Shown piece by piece: positions 1 through 10,283 of a DNA stretch of 64,000 nt. The stretch is from Flavobacteriaceae bacterium (GTDB lineage: Bacteria > Bacteroidota > Bacteroidia > Flavobacteriales > Flavobacteriaceae), in assembly GCA_024742935.1 (NCBI GenBank), contig JANSXN010000002.1:1-64000 (forward strand). Reading direction: 5' to 3'. Every line of letters begins with the position of its first letter. Position 1 is the first letter of the stretch. Under the pieces are notes generated by a model that was not told the DNA's origin, made no database searches, and saw nothing but the letters and a program-made list of their open reading frames with translations. Both the position numbers and the translations under genes were made by a program.

Positions 1-2
1 AG

Positions 3-140
3 ATTAGTCCCACTGGAGCAGGCTGGGATGGTACATACAACGGCAGGCCGTTACCCTCGAGTGATTACTGGTTTAGAGTGGTCTATCGGGAAGACGACAG
101 AGAAAAGGAATTTAGAGCACATTTTACATTGAAGAGATAA
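3..140 (+). CDS. C-terminal fragment of a T9SS type B sorting domain (gliding motility-associated CTD) protein, truncated by window start
   Basis: Frame 3 reads ISPTGAGWDGTYNGRPLPSSDYWFRVVYREDDREKEFRAHFTLKR*, typical of type B CTDs (WDGTYNG..LPSSDYWF..FTLKR). Confidence 0.9.
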   Translation: MSPTGAGWDGTYNGRPLPSSDYWFRVVYREDDREKEFRAHFTLKR

Positions 141-153
141 ATAATATATACCC

Positions 154-1158
154 ATGAACTTGAAACAAAACACCTACATTTTATTTTTAGCATTGATATT
201 TCAGTTTTCAAATGCTCAAGACGGAGTGCCCATATATTCAGATTATTTTGCTGACAACCTCTATTTATTGCACCCTTCAATGGCAGGAGCTGCAAATTCG
301 GGTCAATTAAGACTCACGGCAAGACAGCAATGGTTTGACCAGGACAATGCGCCAAACTTGCAAACCTTGGCAGGAAATCTGCGTCTAGGAGAGCAATCCG
401 GAGTTGGTGCTATTGTTTTTAATGATAAAAACGGATTCCATTCGCAAGTGGGGGGCTATTTAACTTATGCTCATCATTTGAATTTTTCAAGAAGTGATGT
501 CGACTTAAATCAGCTTTCTTTTGGGTTAACAGCCGGTATTGTCCAATCGCGTTTGGATGAAACAAACTTTGACTTAAGTGATTTTGATCCTGTGATTGCA
601 GGTATTTTGCAAAGTACATCTTATTTTAATATAGATGTGGGAGCATCCTATAATTTTATGGATGTTTCGATGCATTTTACGGTAAAAAATCTAATTTTTC
701 AAAACAGAAACTTATTTAGTGAAGAGTTTGAATCTAATAATCAACGTCGATTTTTATTTGCGGGTTCTTATACATTTGGGGGTAAATTTTATTCAGAATG
801 GACTTATGAGCCTTCTTTTCTACTTCAATTTTTTGAAAGGACTAATGAATCTGCCATTGATGTAAACTTTAAAGTATATCGTAAAATGGATTTCGGCAGA
901 CTGTGGGGCGGGATTTCTTATAGAAGAAGTTTTGATGGAGCCGAATTTCAGTCTGGAGCTAGTATATCTTCACAAAAACTTCAGTTTATCTCTCCGGTAA
1001 TAGGAGTTAATTATGATAAATTTATGTTTGCTTATACCTATTCCCAACAAATAGGTGAAGTGCGCTTTACCAATGGAGGATTCCATCAAATCACTTTAGG
1101 GTTTAATTTTATGGACCGTGGAAATGCTTATGATTGTAATTGTCCTGCAATAAATTAA
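154..1158 (+). CDS. PorP/SprF family type IX secretion system membrane protein
   Basis: Signal peptide, PIYSDYFADNLYLLHPSMAGAANSGQLRLTARQQW motif; directly follows a type B CTD protein as is usual. Confidence 0.92.
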   Translation: MNLKQNTYILFLALIFQFSNAQDGVPIYSDYFADNLYLLHPSMAGAANSGQLRLTARQQWFDQDNAPNLQTLAGNLRLGEQSGVGAIVFNDKNGFHSQVGGYLTYAHHLNFSRSDVDLNQLSFGLTAGIVQSRLDETNFDLSDFDPVIAGILQSTSYFNIDVGASYNFMDVSMHFTVKNLIFQNRNLFSEEFESNNQRRFLFAGSYTFGGKFYSEWTYEPSFLLQFFERTNESAIDVNFKVYRKMDFGRLWGGISYRRSFDGAEFQSGASISSQKLQFISPVIGVNYDKFMFAYTYSQQIGEVRFTNGGFHQITLGFNFMDRGNAYDCNCPAIN

Positions 1159-1184
1159 ACTGATTTATATTCTATCAAACATTT

Positions 1185-1973
1185 TTAAAAAGATAAGTAA
1201 GAAATTGAAATTGTATTTTCATAATCTTTTAAAAGGGCACTTAATGCTGTACTATTTGAATTTGTAAAAAATTTACAATTTGGTTTTTTGATTATATCGT
1301 TTAATAAATTGTTGCTTTCCAATACAGCTTTTGTTTGTCGAGCGACTGCTCTTCCGGAATCTATAATCACGACATTTTCTGGGAGTAATTTTTTAATTTG
1401 AGGGATTAAGTACGGGTAATGGCTACATCCAAGAACCAAATAATCAATATTTGCCTCAATCATTGGTTCCAGAAATTTTTGTAATAGTTTTAAAGTCTCC
1501 GGGTTGTTAACCAAATTATTCTCGACAATGGGAACCAAACCTTCCCCTATCACCTCGATAACATTAATTTGATTTGCATAAAGCTCAGATGTTTTAGTAA
1601 ATAATGAGCTTTGCAATGTCCCTTTTGTCGCAAGAATTCCAATTTGTTTTGTTTTTGTTTTAAGAGCTGCGGGTTTAATAGCAGGCTCAATGCCTATAAA
1701 AGGGATACTATATTTTTTACGTAAATAATCAATAGCATTTGTAGTGGCAGTATTACAGGCAACTACAATAATCTTTGAACCTAAATCGATTAGCTTTTCA
1801 GTATTCTTTACACTTAATAATTGAATTTCATCTTGGGTCTTGTGACCATAAGGGGCGTTTTTACTATCTGCAAGATAGATGGTATCTTCATTAGGGAGAA
1901 GAGAATGTATTTCTTTCCATATAGAAGTTCCTCCTACTCCTGAATCAAAAATACCTATGGGTTGCTTATTCAT
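1185..1973 (-). CDS. murI: Glutamate racemase (ORF-track start at 2000 lies within a terminator hairpin; start trimmed to MNKQPIGIFDSG)
   Basis: PIGIFDSGVGG, VVACNTATT, LGCSHYPYL motifs. Confidence 0.95.
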   Translation of the reverse strand: MNKQPIGIFDSGVGGTSIWKEIHSLLPNEDTIYLADSKNAPYGHKTQDEIQLLSVKNTEKLIDLGSKIIVVACNTATTNAIDYLRKKYSIPFIGIEPAIKPAALKTKTKQIGILATKGTLQSSLFTKTSELYANQINVIEVIGEGLVPIVENNLVNNPETLKLLQKFLEPMIEANIDYLVLGCSHYPYLIPQIKKLLPENVVIIDSGRAVARQTKAVLESNNLLNDIIKKPNCKFFTNSNSTALSALLKDYENTISISYLSF

Positions 1974-1985
1974 TGTATAAAAATA

Positions 1986-2015
1986 AAAACTGCTCGTCAA
2001 TAAACGAGCAGTTTT
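1986..2015 (-). terminator. Hairpin AAAACTGCTCGT-N6-ACGAGCAGTTTT after ompH
   Basis: 12-bp perfect inverted repeat with A/T tracts between ompH stop and murI start. Confidence 0.85.
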
Positions 2016-2041
2016 AATATTTATTTAAAAAGAATATTTAG

Positions 2042-2548
2042 TTAGATGCCTAATTCTCTTTTTACAGCTGCTAATAAATCTTCACCATCAGCAACGATTA
2101 ATCCACTTCCCGGTGTAGCATCCATAACATATTGGACGCCTTTTTCTTTAGCAACTTTTTCAATGGCTTTTTTAGCTTTATCAAATAGTGGTGAGAATAA
2201 GTCACCTTCTTTTTTTTGCAAATCTGTACTTGCGTTTTGTCTGTATTCACCTATTTTGCGTTCAGCAGATTGCAACTCTTCTGCACGTTTTCTGTTTTCA
2301 TCCTCTGTTTTAGTATTGGCTTCAGATTCATACAAGGTGTATTTAGATTGTAACTCTCTTAACATAGAACTAATTTCTGCCTCATATGTTTTTCTTACGC
2401 GCTCTAATTCATTTTGAGCTGCTTTAGTCTCTGGCATGGCTTCAATTAAGGCTTGTGTGTCAATATGAGCCATTTTTTGTGCATTTACAAAACTAGTAGC
2501 TCCTAAAATAAGTGTTATGGCTACTAATAAAGATTTCATTTTTTTCAT
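2042..2548 (-). CDS. OmpH/Skp family periplasmic chaperone
   Basis: Signal peptide, Skp-like coiled coil, AHIDTQALIEAMPE. Confidence 0.9.
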   Translation of the reverse strand: MKKMKSLLVAITLILGATSFVNAQKMAHIDTQALIEAMPETKAAQNELERVRKTYEAEISSMLRELQSKYTLYESEANTKTEDENRKRAEELQSAERKIGEYRQNASTDLQKKEGDLFSPLFDKAKKAIEKVAKEKGVQYVMDATPGSGLIVADGEDLLAAVKRELGI

Positions 2549-2592
2549 TGTGGTGTAATTAAGTGTTTAGAAATTGTTTTTAATGATTGTTG

Positions 2593-3618
2593 TTAATTTG
2601 TCCCTCCTCCATCTTCCTCTTCTTCGGGTATTTGAGGGGGTTGATTATTGTTTCTGGCATTTCTGATAGAATCTTGTCTTTGTTTTCTTTCTTCAAGAAG
2701 TTGATTTCTTCTGGCTTCTTGTTCAGCCATTCTTGCAGTTCTTATTGAGTCTTGGACTCTTCGTCTTTCGGCTTGTATTTCCTCTCTAGAAGGTGTGTCT
2801 GTATTGACAACATTTTTTCCATTACTTTCCGGTTCTGTTCCTGTTTCCCCATCCCCATCATTATTTCGGTTTTGAGCATTTTGGCGTCTTGCATCAAATT
2901 CAGCTTGCTTGGCTGCTCTCACAGAGTCTCTTATCCTTTTTCTTTCTTCAAGCAGTGCTTCTCTTTGCGCTTTTCTTTCTTCAAGTGCTTGTTCTCTTTC
3001 ATTAAGACTCTTGTCTTGTTCATCTGATACGGCATCACGTGCCTCAATGTCTCTTTTATCTTGTCTACTCTCTGCTTGTGTTCTTCTTGCTGCTCGGTTT
3101 ATGATTCTTATCACTTGATCACTAATATCATTTCGCTCAGCTGCATAGAGCATAACAACATCTGCAGATTTATCAAAAATGAAATCATACTGCCTATTTC
3201 CGGCGATTTCCTGCACAGCAGTGAAAACCTGATCTTGAATGGGCTGAACGAGTTGACGTTTTTGTATCATCAAATCGCCATTGGGACCGAAGCGGTTTTG
3301 CTGGTATTCAAAAAGCTGATCTTCCTTAATTTTGATGTCCTCTTGACGCTCCTCAACAAGTTCCTTTGTCAATAAAACACGCTCATTACTCAGGTTGAGT
3401 TTAAGGTTGTCAATTTCTTTTTGTTGATCTTCAATGTCTTTTCTCCATCGTTGTACTCTTCCATCAAGTTGTGTTAAAGCTTCTTGGTATTCTGGAACAT
3501 TCTCAAGAATATATTCCATATCAATGTAGCCAATTGTCACGCCTCTCTGCGAGTGGACTTCAAAGCTTGCTGAAGCGAAAAGAATAAAAAAACTGAGTAA
3601 AAATAGTTTGTTCTTCAT
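2593..3618 (-). CDS. OmpH/Skp family protein with long charged C-terminal extension
   Basis: IGYIDMEYILENVPEYQEALTQLDG; second Skp paralog next to bamA; start trimmed to MKNKLFLLSFF. Confidence 0.88.
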   Translation of the reverse strand: MKNKLFLLSFFILFASASFEVHSQRGVTIGYIDMEYILENVPEYQEALTQLDGRVQRWRKDIEDQQKEIDNLKLNLSNERVLLTKELVEERQEDIKIKEDQLFEYQQNRFGPNGDLMIQKRQLVQPIQDQVFTAVQEIAGNRQYDFIFDKSADVVMLYAAERNDISDQVIRIINRAARRTQAESRQDKRDIEARDAVSDEQDKSLNEREQALEERKAQREALLEERKRIRDSVRAAKQAEFDARRQNAQNRNNDGDGETGTEPESNGKNVVNTDTPSREEIQAERRRVQDSIRTARMAEQEARRNQLLEERKQRQDSIRNARNNNQPPQIPEEEEDGGGTN

Positions 3619-3653
3619 AATCTTGGTTGTTTTAAGAAAATATCGTGCCAAAT

Positions 3654-6233
3654 TTAAAATTGCTGCCCAATAATAAAATGTGTTTCCCAGCCATTTGGTT
3701 GAAAAGTTCCGGGTATGGGATCAAATCCATATCCAAAATCGATTCCTAACAGTCCAAAGGCGGGCATAAATATACGAATTCCTAGGCCGGCAGAACGATT
3801 AATTTGAAACGGATTGTAATTTTTAAAGCTGTCATAAGTGGCACCCCCTTCCACAAATGTCAGCGCATAAATTGATGCCATTTGTTTTAATGTGATGGGG
3901 TATCTTAATTCTAACGAAAACTTATTAAAAATAGTATTTCCGTCTTGCGAAGATAAGGATTGGTTTGGATAACCTCTCAAAGATATGATTTCTCTTCCAT
4001 CAAGGCTAAATGCTCCAAGGCCATCACCACCCATAAAAAATCGCTCAAAAGGAGGTACTCCACGGTCCAGATTATAGGCTCCTAAAAACCCAAATTCTGC
4101 CTGGGGTCTCAACACAAGTTTGTCAACAATTGTTGTGTACCAAGTTCCCTTAAATTTAATTTTATAATATTCAAGCCAGTTAAACTTTTTTTGATCTATT
4201 AAACTTTGATTTGGTGTGCCATCCGGATTTTGAAATTCAGGGTCATTGCCAAGTGTACTGTACTTCACATCATTGAAAAGTGAATAGGGAGGGGTTACTT
4301 TAGCAGTTATACTAAAGGAAGAACCTCCAACAGGGAAAATGGGATTGTTAAAGGTATTATCTCTTGTTAAACCAATAGTATAGGCAAGGTTGTTTGAAAA
4401 CCCATCACCAAAAGTAAATAAACCGGTATTGTAATTTTTAAGATTGTAATGCTGAAAGCTCAACGCATGGGATAAGACAAAGTGATCGTCTGGCCATTGA
4501 AGTCTTTTGGCTAAGCCCACAGAGCCTCCGGTAATTAAAAAGCGTCTGTCACGATCTGCTTCTCTTGCTTGAAAGTCATACAAAAACTGTATGGTATGCG
4601 AAAAAGAAAAGCTAAACTGCACGGGTTTTTTACCTCCCAGCCAGGGTTCAACCAGTGATAGACTATAGGTTTGGTAGAAGCTGCTCGCCTGTGCTCTTAG
4701 AGATAATTTTTGGCCATCTCCCATGGGTAAAGGTCTGTAGGCTTTACCGTTAAAAATATTTCGTAAGGAGAAGTTATTAAATGAAAGTCCTAGTGTTCCC
4801 ACAAAACCTCCACCGCCAAAACCACCTTGCAATTCAATTTGACTGGCGCCGCTTTCTTCAACACTAAATTCCATATCGAGCGTGCCTGAATTAGGGTCTG
4901 CATTTAAGAAATTTGGACTAATGCTTTCCGGGTCAAAGAATCCCATCTGACCAAGTTCCCTGATGGTTCTAATAACATCTCTCTTGCTGTATTTTTGACC
5001 GGGTCTTACACGCAATTCTCTGTATATTACGTGGTCATTGGTTTTGTTGTTTCCAACAACTGTTACGTTATTAAAGTAGGCCTCTCTACCTTCAAATATT
5101 CTTATTTCAAAATCAATGGTATCGTTTTGGACATTAACTTCAACAGGATTGATGCGAGAGAATAAGTAGCCGTTATTTTGATAAGCGTTTGTTAAATCAT
5201 CAGCGTCCGGGTCTGAGTCGTCTGCGATTCTTTTGTCTAGCAGAATTCCATTGTATATATCACCTTTTTTAATTCCAAGAAAGTTTCTGAGTTCTTGATC
5301 TGTATATACACTGTTCCCAATGAAACGAATGTCTCCAAAATAATGTTGTCTGCCTTCTTCTATATTAAGGAATAATTCAATTCTTTTATCATTAACAACA
5401 ACAAGTGAGTCTGAAGTGATTCGCGCATCACGATAACCGTTTTCTTTATATTTATTAATGAGGGAGACGTGATCCTCCAGAAAAGCGTCTTTTGAGTATT
5501 TTGATCGTTTGAAAAGGCGTATTGGGTTTTTTTGTTTCGTGTTTTTCATTGCACGTCGCAGCTTTTTATCACTGAGCGCCTCATTCCCTTGTATATGAAT
5601 TTTAGAAATTTTTACTTTATTGCCTCTATCAATATCAATGTTTAAATTTTGACCAACTTCAGTTCCGGTTGAATCTATTTCGGTTGTTGTTTTTAAAGAG
5701 ACATCAGCAAAGTAAAAACCATCTTTTTTATATTTGTTTGTTATGAAATTTTTGGTGGTTGTTAATAGGTTCTTAGTTATTTTAGTTCCGGAATTAAGCT
5801 TCAATTCTTTTTGTAATTCTTTAGCTTTTCCTTTTCTGATTCCCGTTATGGTAGCCTCGTTTAAAGTGGGGAGCTCTGTAATGTTTATTTCAAGGTCGGC
5901 AGTATTTCCATCAATATTTGTCACATAAATATTTACATCACTAAATAGATTTTCGTCCCAAAGTTTTTTAATTACATTACTTATACGTTCACCGGGAATA
6001 AATATTTCTTCTCCTTTTTTAAGTCCGGAAAATGCAATTACAGTAAGCTCATTAAAGCTTTGAGACCCTGTAACTGTTATTTCGCCAATAGTGTATCTTT
6101 TGCCAGTGTCTAATTGGTTTTGTTGAGAAAAAGCCACAAGTGGCAATAAAACCAGACATAAAAATATAGTATGTAATTTTAATCTTGGTTGGTTTAAGAT
6201 TAAATTAGTTAAGTTGATCACTTGTTTTTCCAA
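3654..6233 (-). CDS. bamA: Outer membrane protein assembly factor BamA (non-ATG start, TTG 6233 or GTG 6221)
   Basis: Multiple POTRA domains and C-terminal Omp85 barrel (RGYPNQSLS, ERFFMGGDG). Confidence 0.95.
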   Translation of the reverse strand: MEKQVINLTNLILNQPRLKLHTIFLCLVLLPLVAFSQQNQLDTGKRYTIGEITVTGSQSFNELTVIAFSGLKKGEEIFIPGERISNVIKKLWDENLFSDVNIYVTNIDGNTADLEINITELPTLNEATITGIRKGKAKELQKELKLNSGTKITKNLLTTTKNFITNKYKKDGFYFADVSLKTTTEIDSTGTEVGQNLNIDIDRGNKVKISKIHIQGNEALSDKKLRRAMKNTKQKNPIRLFKRSKYSKDAFLEDHVSLINKYKENGYRDARITSDSLVVVNDKRIELFLNIEEGRQHYFGDIRFIGNSVYTDQELRNFLGIKKGDIYNGILLDKRIADDSDPDADDLTNAYQNNGYLFSRINPVEVNVQNDTIDFEIRIFEGREAYFNNVTVVGNNKTNDHVIYRELRVRPGQKYSKRDVIRTIRELGQMGFFDPESISPNFLNADPNSGTLDMEFSVEESGASQIELQGGFGGGGFVGTLGLSFNNFSLRNIFNGKAYRPLPMGDGQKLSLRAQASSFYQTYSLSLVEPWLGGKKPVQFSFSFSHTIQFLYDFQAREADRDRRFLITGGSVGLAKRLQWPDDHFVLSHALSFQHYNLKNYNTGLFTFGDGFSNNLAYTIGLTRDNTFNNPIFPVGGSSFSITAKVTPPYSLFNDVKYSTLGNDPEFQNPDGTPNQSLIDQKKFNWLEYYKIKFKGTWYTTIVDKLVLRPQAEFGFLGAYNLDRGVPPFERFFMGGDGLGAFSLDGREIISLRGYPNQSLSSQDGNTIFNKFSLELRYPITLKQMASIYALTFVEGGATYDSFKNYNPFQINRSAGLGIRIFMPAFGLLGIDFGYGFDPIPGTFQPNGWETHFIIGQQF

Positions 6234-6945
6234 ATCTTCTTTCTCTGTTTTGATAATTTATGATTGCTTCAAAAAGATGTTCTTTATTAAAATCGGGCCA
6301 GAGAACTTCAGTAAAATAAAGTTCTGCATATGCAATTTGCCACAATAAAAAATTGCTGATGCGTTGTTCTCCACTGGTCCTTATCAGCAAATCCACATCA
6401 GGTAAATTTCGCGTGTAAAGATGCTCATTTATAACCGTTTCGTCAATGTTTTCTATAGAAATTATATTATTTTTAACTTTAGCACTTATTTCTTTGATAA
6501 TATTGGTTATTTCCTCTCTGGAGCCATAACTCAGAGCTAATGTGAGCATCATTTTATCGTTTTCTTTTGTCTTTTCCATGACCTCCTGAAGTTCTTTATA
6601 AACCTTTGAAGGCAATGATTCTATATTGCCAATTGCATGGAGCCTTATTTTGTTTTTTTGTAATGTATTGATTTCTTTTTTTAGGGAAGAAACTAGAAGA
6701 TTCATAAGGGTTTTTACTTCCATTTTTGGTCTGTTCCAGTTTTCTGTAGAAAAAGCATAGAGTGTAACAAATTTTATGCCCAAATCACCACAACCCTCAA
6801 CTACTTCTTTAACGGCATTGGCACCCTTTTCATGACCTGCAGTGCGAAAGAGACCTTTTAACTTAGCCCAACGACCATTTCCATCCATAATCACTGCAAT
6901 GTGATTGGGTAATCTGGAGGGTATTATTTGATCTTTTAAACTCAT
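6205..6945 (-). CDS. uppS: Isoprenyl transferase / undecaprenyl diphosphate synthase
   Basis: HIAVIMDGNGRWAK, LYAFSTENWNRP, DLLIRTSGEQRISNFLLWQIAY. Confidence 0.96.
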   Translation of the reverse strand: MSLKDQIIPSRLPNHIAVIMDGNGRWAKLKGLFRTAGHEKGANAVKEVVEGCGDLGIKFVTLYAFSTENWNRPKMEVKTLMNLLVSSLKKEINTLQKNKIRLHAIGNIESLPSKVYKELQEVMEKTKENDKMMLTLALSYGSREEITNIIKEISAKVKNNIISIENIDETVINEHLYTRNLPDVDLLIRTSGEQRISNFLLWQIAYAELYFTEVLWPDFNKEHLFEAIINYQNRERRFGKTSDQLN

Positions 6946-6948
6946 ATT

Positions 6949-7641
6949 TTAAAAAGTGCAAAAACAAGGCTTTCTACCAAACATCACTGTTAAATTGATT
7001 CCGGTGAAAACATACCAGTCATTACCGTTTAGATTTCCAAATTTTAAATCTGGGTCATTTGCTTTTTCACCGGTGGGATTACTGCCGTCCAGGTTGTCTG
7101 TAAAAGTATATCTGGCTCCAATTTCAGCTCCAAAAACGAGATATCTTCCAACAGTCATTTTGTAACCCACAACCATTGGGATAGCAAAATCCCAGTCATT
7201 TCCATATTTTTGGATTTGGTTATTTCGCCCCAAAAATAAGCTTTCATAATTAAAATAAGTAATTCCTGTATATAAATATGGTGAGTTTTGTGGTTTCATG
7301 GCGTGGGTATTGAATTCCCAAAAAGTGAATTCAATACCTAAAGAAGCTTCTAAAACTCTGTTCTTAAATGATAAATCTCGTTGTTGTCTGCGAGTCTCTT
7401 TTGAGTCAGCATCATCAGAATTTAAACGAGCATAGGTTGCTGAAAACCTAAAAGAATGTCGTGGAGTTCTGTTCCATCTAAATAATCCTCCAATTGCTAT
7501 ATCATTTGGGCTAATATAATTTGTGGGTCCAATATCACCAATATAGTTTGCGCCACCAAGAAGCCCACCTATTTCATAAGTCTGGGATTGTGCAATTTGA
7601 AAGGATGTTACTGCTAGTAAAGCGGTGATCAAATACTTCAT
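6949..7641 (-). CDS. DUF6089 family outer-membrane protein
   Basis: YEIGGLLGGANYIGDIGPTNYI..., small beta-barrel, flavobacterial context next to uppS/bamA. Confidence 0.85.
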   Translation of the reverse strand: MKYLITALLAVTSFQIAQSQTYEIGGLLGGANYIGDIGPTNYISPNDIAIGGLFRWNRTPRHSFRFSATYARLNSDDADSKETRRQQRDLSFKNRVLEASLGIEFTFWEFNTHAMKPQNSPYLYTGITYFNYESLFLGRNNQIQKYGNDWDFAIPMVVGYKMTVGRYLVFGAEIGARYTFTDNLDGSNPTGEKANDPDLKFGNLNGNDWYVFTGINLTVMFGRKPCFCTF

Positions 7642-7741
7642 AAAACCTAAAAAGTTTGCAAATATAACAATTAAGTTTGGGCTGCAATAACTATTGCAGG
7701 ATAGTCTCATTTGATTAACAAACTTTGTGGAAAATTATTGT

Positions 7742-8635
7742 CTAGTTACGCTTGTCTTCTCCCCATAATAACTTTTTTCGGAGCGTTTTTATAAAACTTT
7801 CCTCTTGTAGTTGAATCATTTTTATGGTAAAAGGTGATTTTTTAATAGTTATTACAGATTCATTTTCAAAACTTGCTATTCTGGAGTCTAAAGAGACCAA
7901 ATAGTTATCTTCCCTCCCGGAAACTTTTAATTTTATTTCTGTTGAATCTGGAACAACGATGGGTCTAGCATTGAGATTGTGAGGGGCAATGGGAGTTAAA
8001 ATTAAACTGGAGGAACTGGGCTCAAGAATGGGGCCACCACAACTTAATGAGTATCCTGTAGAGCCTGTGGGTGTAGAGATGATTAAGCCGTCAGACCAGT
8101 ATGAGGTGAGAAACTCATTGTTTAGATAAGTGTCCACTTTTATCATTGATGTAGTGTTTTTTCTAATGACACTTATTTCATTTAAAGCAAAATTTAGGGT
8201 GTGAATATCCTTGTTTTTGGGTGTTACATCAATACTTAATAAGCTGCGTTCTGAAATGTTGTAATTTCCTTCAAGTATTTTCTGAACACTGGTGCTGATT
8301 TCTTCTTTTTGAATACTTGCTAAAAATCCAAGTCGTCCGGTATTAATACCTGCAAGTGGAATGCTTAAATCTTTTATATAGGTTATGGATTTTAATATAG
8401 TACCATCTCCGCCAATACTAAAAAACAAATCAAAACTTTTATCCAATTCCTTGAAAGTGGGGAATTGAAATTTTTTGATTTTGATATTTTGATTTTCAAT
8501 AATAAGATTATGGAAATTTTCTTCAATGTAAATTGAAACCCCGCTTTTATTCAATACATCAAATAACAACTCAATAGATATACTGGAATCTTGATGATAA
8601 AACTGTCCATAAATACCAACTTTCAAAGGCTTCAT
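7742..8635 (-). CDS. nadK: NAD kinase
   Basis: SIGGDGTILKS, SDGLIISTPTGSTGYSLSCGGPI. Confidence 0.95.
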   Translation of the reverse strand: MKPLKVGIYGQFYHQDSSISIELLFDVLNKSGVSIYIEENFHNLIIENQNIKIKKFQFPTFKELDKSFDLFFSIGGDGTILKSITYIKDLSIPLAGINTGRLGFLASIQKEEISTSVQKILEGNYNISERSLLSIDVTPKNKDIHTLNFALNEISVIRKNTTSMIKVDTYLNNEFLTSYWSDGLIISTPTGSTGYSLSCGGPILEPSSSSLILTPIAPHNLNARPIVVPDSTEIKLKVSGREDNYLVSLDSRIASFENESVITIKKSPFTIKMIQLQEESFIKTLRKKLLWGEDKRN

Positions 8636-8783
8636 TAGATATCGTTTAGTGTATTATTCAATTTCATTTTTAGATTTGCGTCAATTTATTTAACCTTGAA
8701 CTTCCCTGATTATAGTTGACCGCTTTATCTCTACTCTCTACTCTATTTTCTCTTCTCTTTTTATTTTTGGTTATCGCTCACCA

Positions 8784-9440
8784 CTATATATTAAGGTATT
8801 TATCCAGATATTCAGAGCGCTCTTTCAAGTTGTCTGTCCATTTATCTTCATCGTGACTGGAAATAATGTCATAACCATATCGTCTAAAGGTTTGGGCAAT
8901 CGCACTAATTTCTGTAAAACCTACCTTTAAGGTTGTTTGAGTTTTTTCCCCATTAATTTCTGAAATAAAAACTCCTAAAATCTTGGTGTTATTGGATTCC
9001 ACTATTTGGCAAATCTCACTAAAAGAATACTCTCTTGAACCTTTTTCAACAACCATAATAGCACCGGTTTCATTTAAAAAAGGCGTGTTGTTGAACAAAC
9101 TCATTATGTCAGCAAGTTCAAAGTAGCCCAAATAAATATTAGCATCACTTAAAACCGGCATAATGTTGGTGGCGTGTTTAGCAAAGGCCTCAATAATATC
9201 CAGCCAGTTTGTATTTTCCCTAACATAAAAAGGTTCTATGGCATAGGTATAATCTGATAGGTTTTTTTGAATATCAAAACAATGGGCATCAGTTTCAGAA
9301 ACACAACCCATAAAGATACCATCTCTTGTTACAGGTATGTGAGAATAAGTTAATTGATTAAAAACAGCCTTTACATCAACTAAAGGTGTGTTGATGTCAA
9401 AAGGATCAATATCGCGAATGATGTATAAACGGGTGTCCAA
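8784..9440 (-). CDS. CBS domain-containing protein
   Basis: Tandem CBS-like repeats (YSHIPVTRDGIFMGCVSETD; IMPVLSDANIYLGYFELADI). Confidence 0.85.
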   Translation of the reverse strand: MDTRLYIIRDIDPFDINTPLVDVKAVFNQLTYSHIPVTRDGIFMGCVSETDAHCFDIQKNLSDYTYAIEPFYVRENTNWLDIIEAFAKHATNIMPVLSDANIYLGYFELADIMSLFNNTPFLNETGAIMVVEKGSREYSFSEICQIVESNNTKILGVFISEINGEKTQTTLKVGFTEISAIAQTFRRYGYDIISSHDEDKWTDNLKERSEYLDKYLNI

Positions 9441-9500
9441 AATGTATTAAATTTTATGCAAATTAATTAAAATAGTACAGATGGTCGTCAAGCATCTTTG

Positions 9501-9508
9501 TATTTTTG
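9501..9508 (+). promoter_or_regulatory. Putative Bacteroidetes -7 element TATTTTTG upstream of pdxJ
   Basis: Exact TAnnTTTG 20 nt before ATG 9528. Confidence 0.5.
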
Positions 9509-9527
9509 TGTCTCAAATGTACGATTT

Positions 9528-10244
9528 ATGACCAAGCTAAGCGTAAATATTAACAAAATTGCAACCTTACGAAATGCCAGAGGAGGCAATATGCCCGATT
9601 TGTTGAAAGCAGCACAAAGAATTCAGGAATTTGGTGCGCAGGGAATAACCATTCATCCCAGACCCGATGAACGCCACATCCGTCATCAAGATGCTTATGA
9701 TCTAAAGCCGGTAGTTTACACAGAATATAATATTGAAGGAAACCCCTTCCGGTCCTTTTTGGATATGGTACTGGAAATAAAACCCACACAAGTTACTTTA
9801 GTTCCTGATGGTGACGATGTACTCACCTCAAATGCCGGCTGGGACACCTTGAAACATAAGGGTTATTTGATTGATGTTATAGCAGAGCTAAAGCAAAACG
9901 ACATACGCACCTCCATTTTTGTGGATCCCGATTTAAAAATGATTGAAGGTGCTAAATCCACAGGTACAGACCGGATTGAACTATACACTGAAGCTTTTGC
10001 ACACCAATATGATTTGGGCAATAAAGACGGTATTAAACCCTATACAGAATGTGCCGTTTTGGCCAATGAACTGGGTCTGGGAATCAACGCCGGTCATGAC
10101 TTGTCACTAGACAACATCGCCTTTTTCAAACAAAACATTCCCGGCTTACTGGAAGTATCCATAGGTCATGCATTAATTTCAGAAGCTTTGTATCTGGGAC
10201 TGGAAAATGTGGTGGGGATGTATTTGCATAATTTGAAAGATTAA
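9528..10244 (+). CDS. pdxJ: Pyridoxine 5'-phosphate synthase (start trimmed to MTKLSVNINK)
   Basis: LSVNINKIATLRNARG, GAQGITIHPRPDERHI, GINAGHDLS. Confidence 0.96.
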   Translation: MTKLSVNINKIATLRNARGGNMPDLLKAAQRIQEFGAQGITIHPRPDERHIRHQDAYDLKPVVYTEYNIEGNPFRSFLDMVLEIKPTQVTLVPDGDDVLTSNAGWDTLKHKGYLIDVIAELKQNDIRTSIFVDPDLKMIEGAKSTGTDRIELYTEAFAHQYDLGNKDGIKPYTECAVLANELGLGINAGHDLSLDNIAFFKQNIPGLLEVSIGHALISEALYLGLENVVGMYLHNLKD

Positions 10245-10283
10245 TTTTCTTTGAAGTAGAAAAAGTACATAAAATTAAATATA

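Noticed and set aside
8686-8765. Pyrimidine-rich stretch CTCTACTCTCTACTCTATTTTCTCTTCTC
   Set aside because: Short low-complexity intergenic tract without clear periodicity or structure.
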